A DNA stretch of 64,000 nt from Lamellibrachia luymesi (Eukaryota > Annelida > Polychaeta > Sabellida > Siboglinidae). The stretch spans positions 352,223 through 416,222 of the forward strand of contig SDWI01000151.1 in NCBI GenBank assembly GCA_009193005.1, written 5' to 3'. The notes under the pieces were generated by a model, which was not told the DNA's origin, did no database searches, and saw only the letters and a program-made list of their open reading frames with translations. How positions within the stretch are numbered: the first letter of the stretch is position 1; each line of letters opens with the position of its first letter. A program made the position numbers and the translations under genes. This document shows, piece after piece, positions 61,741 through 64,000 of the stretch.

Positions 61741-62241
61741 GTGTGGGGGTCATTCATACCAGTGCCGTGGCAGTGCATCCATTATTTTGGTTGTAAGAGA
61801 GCTGTAAGTAAGCAGTGCTATTTTTCACTTAGTTTGCACATTTTTACAGGGGTGGTTGGTAAAAAGTATAAAAAAAACAGTATATACCCTACAGAGACAT
61901 TTTTTAAAACCCAGTGTCTACTTCTAAGCATGTTTGACATGTATAGGTCATTAGCATTATTATCAATTATGTATATGAAAAATATTTTTTACAAGGTTTT
62001 TTTAACTGCAAACTATTACGCAGATTTTTACAGAAGCATGTTCACAGCTGAAGACATACTGATGCAATATGAATATTTGACATGTGTAACATGTAGGATG
62101 AACTGTAAGCTTATATTGTCACACTTATTGCATTATCAGGGTGTGTTAGTACTTAAAGTAAGAAACTACTACTATAAATATGTACATTACATGTACGCTG
62201 GTGTCCACTTTGTCATCATATCAATATGTGTGGAGTGTTGA
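61741..62241 (+). other. Unexplained 166-codon open frame in ZNF367 intron 1
   Basis: Frame open from 61741 (GTG) to 62241; first ATG about 61930. Peptide is rich in Tyr, Phe, Cys, Leu and Met, with no recognised domain. Long for AT-rich intron sequence, but composition is unlike the host exons. Not called as a gene. Confidence 0.15.
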
Positions 62242-62898
62242 GTGAATAACCATTCTGACACAATACCAACTATCAGTTGTACATAATGTTGTACATAATA
62301 TGTTGTTTCTTTAATTGGTGGCTAATTAAACAAATTTAAGTAATTTATTTGGTAAAACACTGCATGTATGAAGAAAATGGAAATCTATGCACAAGTTTTA
62401 AAGTAAATGTCATATAATGGCATGTTCATCTAAAACCATATAATTATATTACACTGTTGAAATACTGAAATTATCATTAAAGATCAAAGTAATACAACAC
62501 ATTAAAATGATAACCTTTTGTATCAATAAATGTTGGCTTTAAAATCATACTATCAAACTTAAAAGACAAACAGGTTTTTTAATTAATGTCTCACATTCCC
62601 TATTATGTCACAGTCTCAAGTGGTTTACTCCAAACAGCCCAAACTTGGGCTAACGCAGGAGTTTGTGGTGGACTGTGCGCATGCGCTGTGGGTGGTACGT
62701 TCGATTAAAAGACTAGTATCATTAATGTTGCTGAAATGGTTTTTATCTGATAGTTTTATTTATTTTATGTATAGGATGTTTAACGAAAATTTTTAATAGG
62801 TTGGTTGTGTGTATGGATACTGTCGCTGCCTTGCCACATGCACACATAGACAGTCTCCATACCCACACCATGGATAAGTTTACGCTGAGCACTGTGTT

Positions 62899-64000
62899 TT
62901 AAAGGCAGTTTAGGTGAGGAGGTGTGGTGAAAGGGAGTTCCATAATAGCTTCTTGAAATGATTTTGGGTTTTTTATGTTGGTAATTTTTGATGGAATCAT
63001 ATTCCATATGCGAATGGCTCTGGGATAAAATGAAAAGACCATTGCATTTATACGACACTTGGGGGCTATGTATTGTCCACGGGTTCGAGAGCGAGTTAGT
63101 AGGCCTGGAGGGGGGGTGATCTCAATAATGTTGTTTAGAATTTTGTAGAAGGTAGTGGCTTGTTTGATAATGCGCCTTCGTTCGAGGGTTGGCCATCCAA
63201 GGGCAGTAATTAGATCTGCTGGATTTGTGTTCCGTCTGTAATCATTTTTAACAAATCTGGCAGCAGAGTGTTGCACTCTTTCAAGGCTTTTAACTTGTGA
63301 AAAGGTGTGGGGATTCCATATGGGTGAAGAGTACTCAAGTTTTGGCCGGATTAGCATGTTGTAGGCTGTTTGCTTAACTTCGGGTTTACATGGGCCAAGA
63401 GTTCGTTTAATCATGCCTAAACATTTCGAAGATTTTGAAGTTATGTCAGTGACGTGATTTGTCCAGGTTAATTTGGAATCCAATTTTACTCCGAGGTATG
63501 AGTGGCTGGATACGGTGGATAATGGCTGGCCAGAAAGCGAGTACTTGTGTGTGCTGGGTTTAGTTTTGTTTGTTATTGGAAGGTGGACGCATTTAGATAC
63601 ATTAAATTCCATTTGCCATTTGTCTGACCATGTTTGGAGTTGGCTTAGGTCAGTTTGGAGAATTTCGTGGTCGGTTTTGGAAGAAATTTTACGATATATA
63701 ATACTATCATCTGCAAAAAGGCGTATAGAAGATTTGATGTTCCCATTTATGTCATTTATGTAGAGTAAGAAGAGGACAGGTCCTAGAACTGAACCCTGTG
63801 GGACACCAGATGTGACATCTGTGATGTCCGACAGGGCACCGTTAACTGAGACTCTCTGTTTGCGGTTGGATAGAAAAGATTTGATCCAATTTTGAGTGTT
63901 TCCAGTGATTCCGTAGGAGGTCAATTTTGATAGAAGACGTAGGTGAGGCACTTTGTCGAAGGCTTTAGCAAAGTCAAGCAGGATTGCGTCAATTTGGGTC
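62899..64000 (-). mobile_element. Non-LTR retrotransposon reverse transcriptase, 5' end cut by window
   Basis: Minus-strand frame open from the window edge to the stop at 62899-62901 (about 367 codons, no break). Visible motifs: LLDFAKAFDKVPHLRLL (motif A), GVPQGSVLGPVLFLLYINDI, FADDSIIY (catalytic FADD), YLGVKLDSKLTW and the C-terminal RVQHSAARFVKNDY region. Typical of Jockey/CR1-like LINEs. The open frame suggests a young copy. It lies inside or downstream of ZNF367, opposite strand. Confidence 0.93.

Overview
The window is an AT-rich, repeat-laden piece of an animal (metazoan) nuclear genome. It holds intron-bearing genes with GT-AG splice sites, tRNA-derived SINEs, many decayed non-LTR retrotransposons, minisatellites and one assembly gap (193 N). 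The protein families and transposon mix suggest an aquatic invertebrate (lophotrochozoan or invertebrate deuterostome). I cannot name the species from sequence alone.

Three host genes can be read. (1) SLC4A11, + strand, 24513-45601: a complete borate-transporter-like / H+(OH-)-ammonia transporter of the SLC4 family. I reconstructed 18 exons plus an alternative first coding exon, and every junction keeps phase. The two start exons give proteins of about 834 and 757 aa. (2) A SERBP1/HABP4-type RGG-box RNA- and ribosome-binding protein, - strand, 60689-47919: eight coding exons and 561 aa. Two adjacent 72-nt exons are near duplicates, each carrying the family HNWG motif. (3) A ZNF367-type zinc-finger gene, + strand, from 61095: first coding exon only; the rest lies beyond the window. 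Genes 1 and 2 converge tail to tail. Genes 2 and 3 are head to head with 405 bp between start codons. From memory, human HABP4 and ZNF367 are also divergent neighbours on 9q22, so this pair looks like old conserved linkage.

Layout. 1-24,000: no host gene recognised. It is filled by two broken copies of a multi-copy CXC-domain protein family (4608-6900, and 10330-13220 split by a LINE), a broken tyrosine-recombinase element (18380-19115), SINE and LINE 3' ends, and tandem repeats of 20 to 382 bp. 24,500-45,600: SLC4A11, whose introns hold arrays with 15-, 58-, 43- and 34-bp units, a 655-bp duplication, LINE fragments and a SINE. 45,600-47,400: convergent intergenic region with a palindrome of about 520 bp. 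47,400-60,700: SERBP1/HABP4, with a 2.45-kb putative DNA transposon, a MITE and a 2.4-kb fold-back element with arms of about 1.1 kb in its introns. 60,700-64,000: divergent promoter, ZNF367 exon 1, an unexplained AT-rich open frame, and a LINE reverse transcriptase still open at the window edge.

The most interesting items are the tandem HNWG exons separated by only 48 nt (likely mutually exclusive splicing), the two SLC4A11 start exons, the conserved divergent gene pair, and the fold-back element family. No prokaryotic system, CRISPR array or operon is present.
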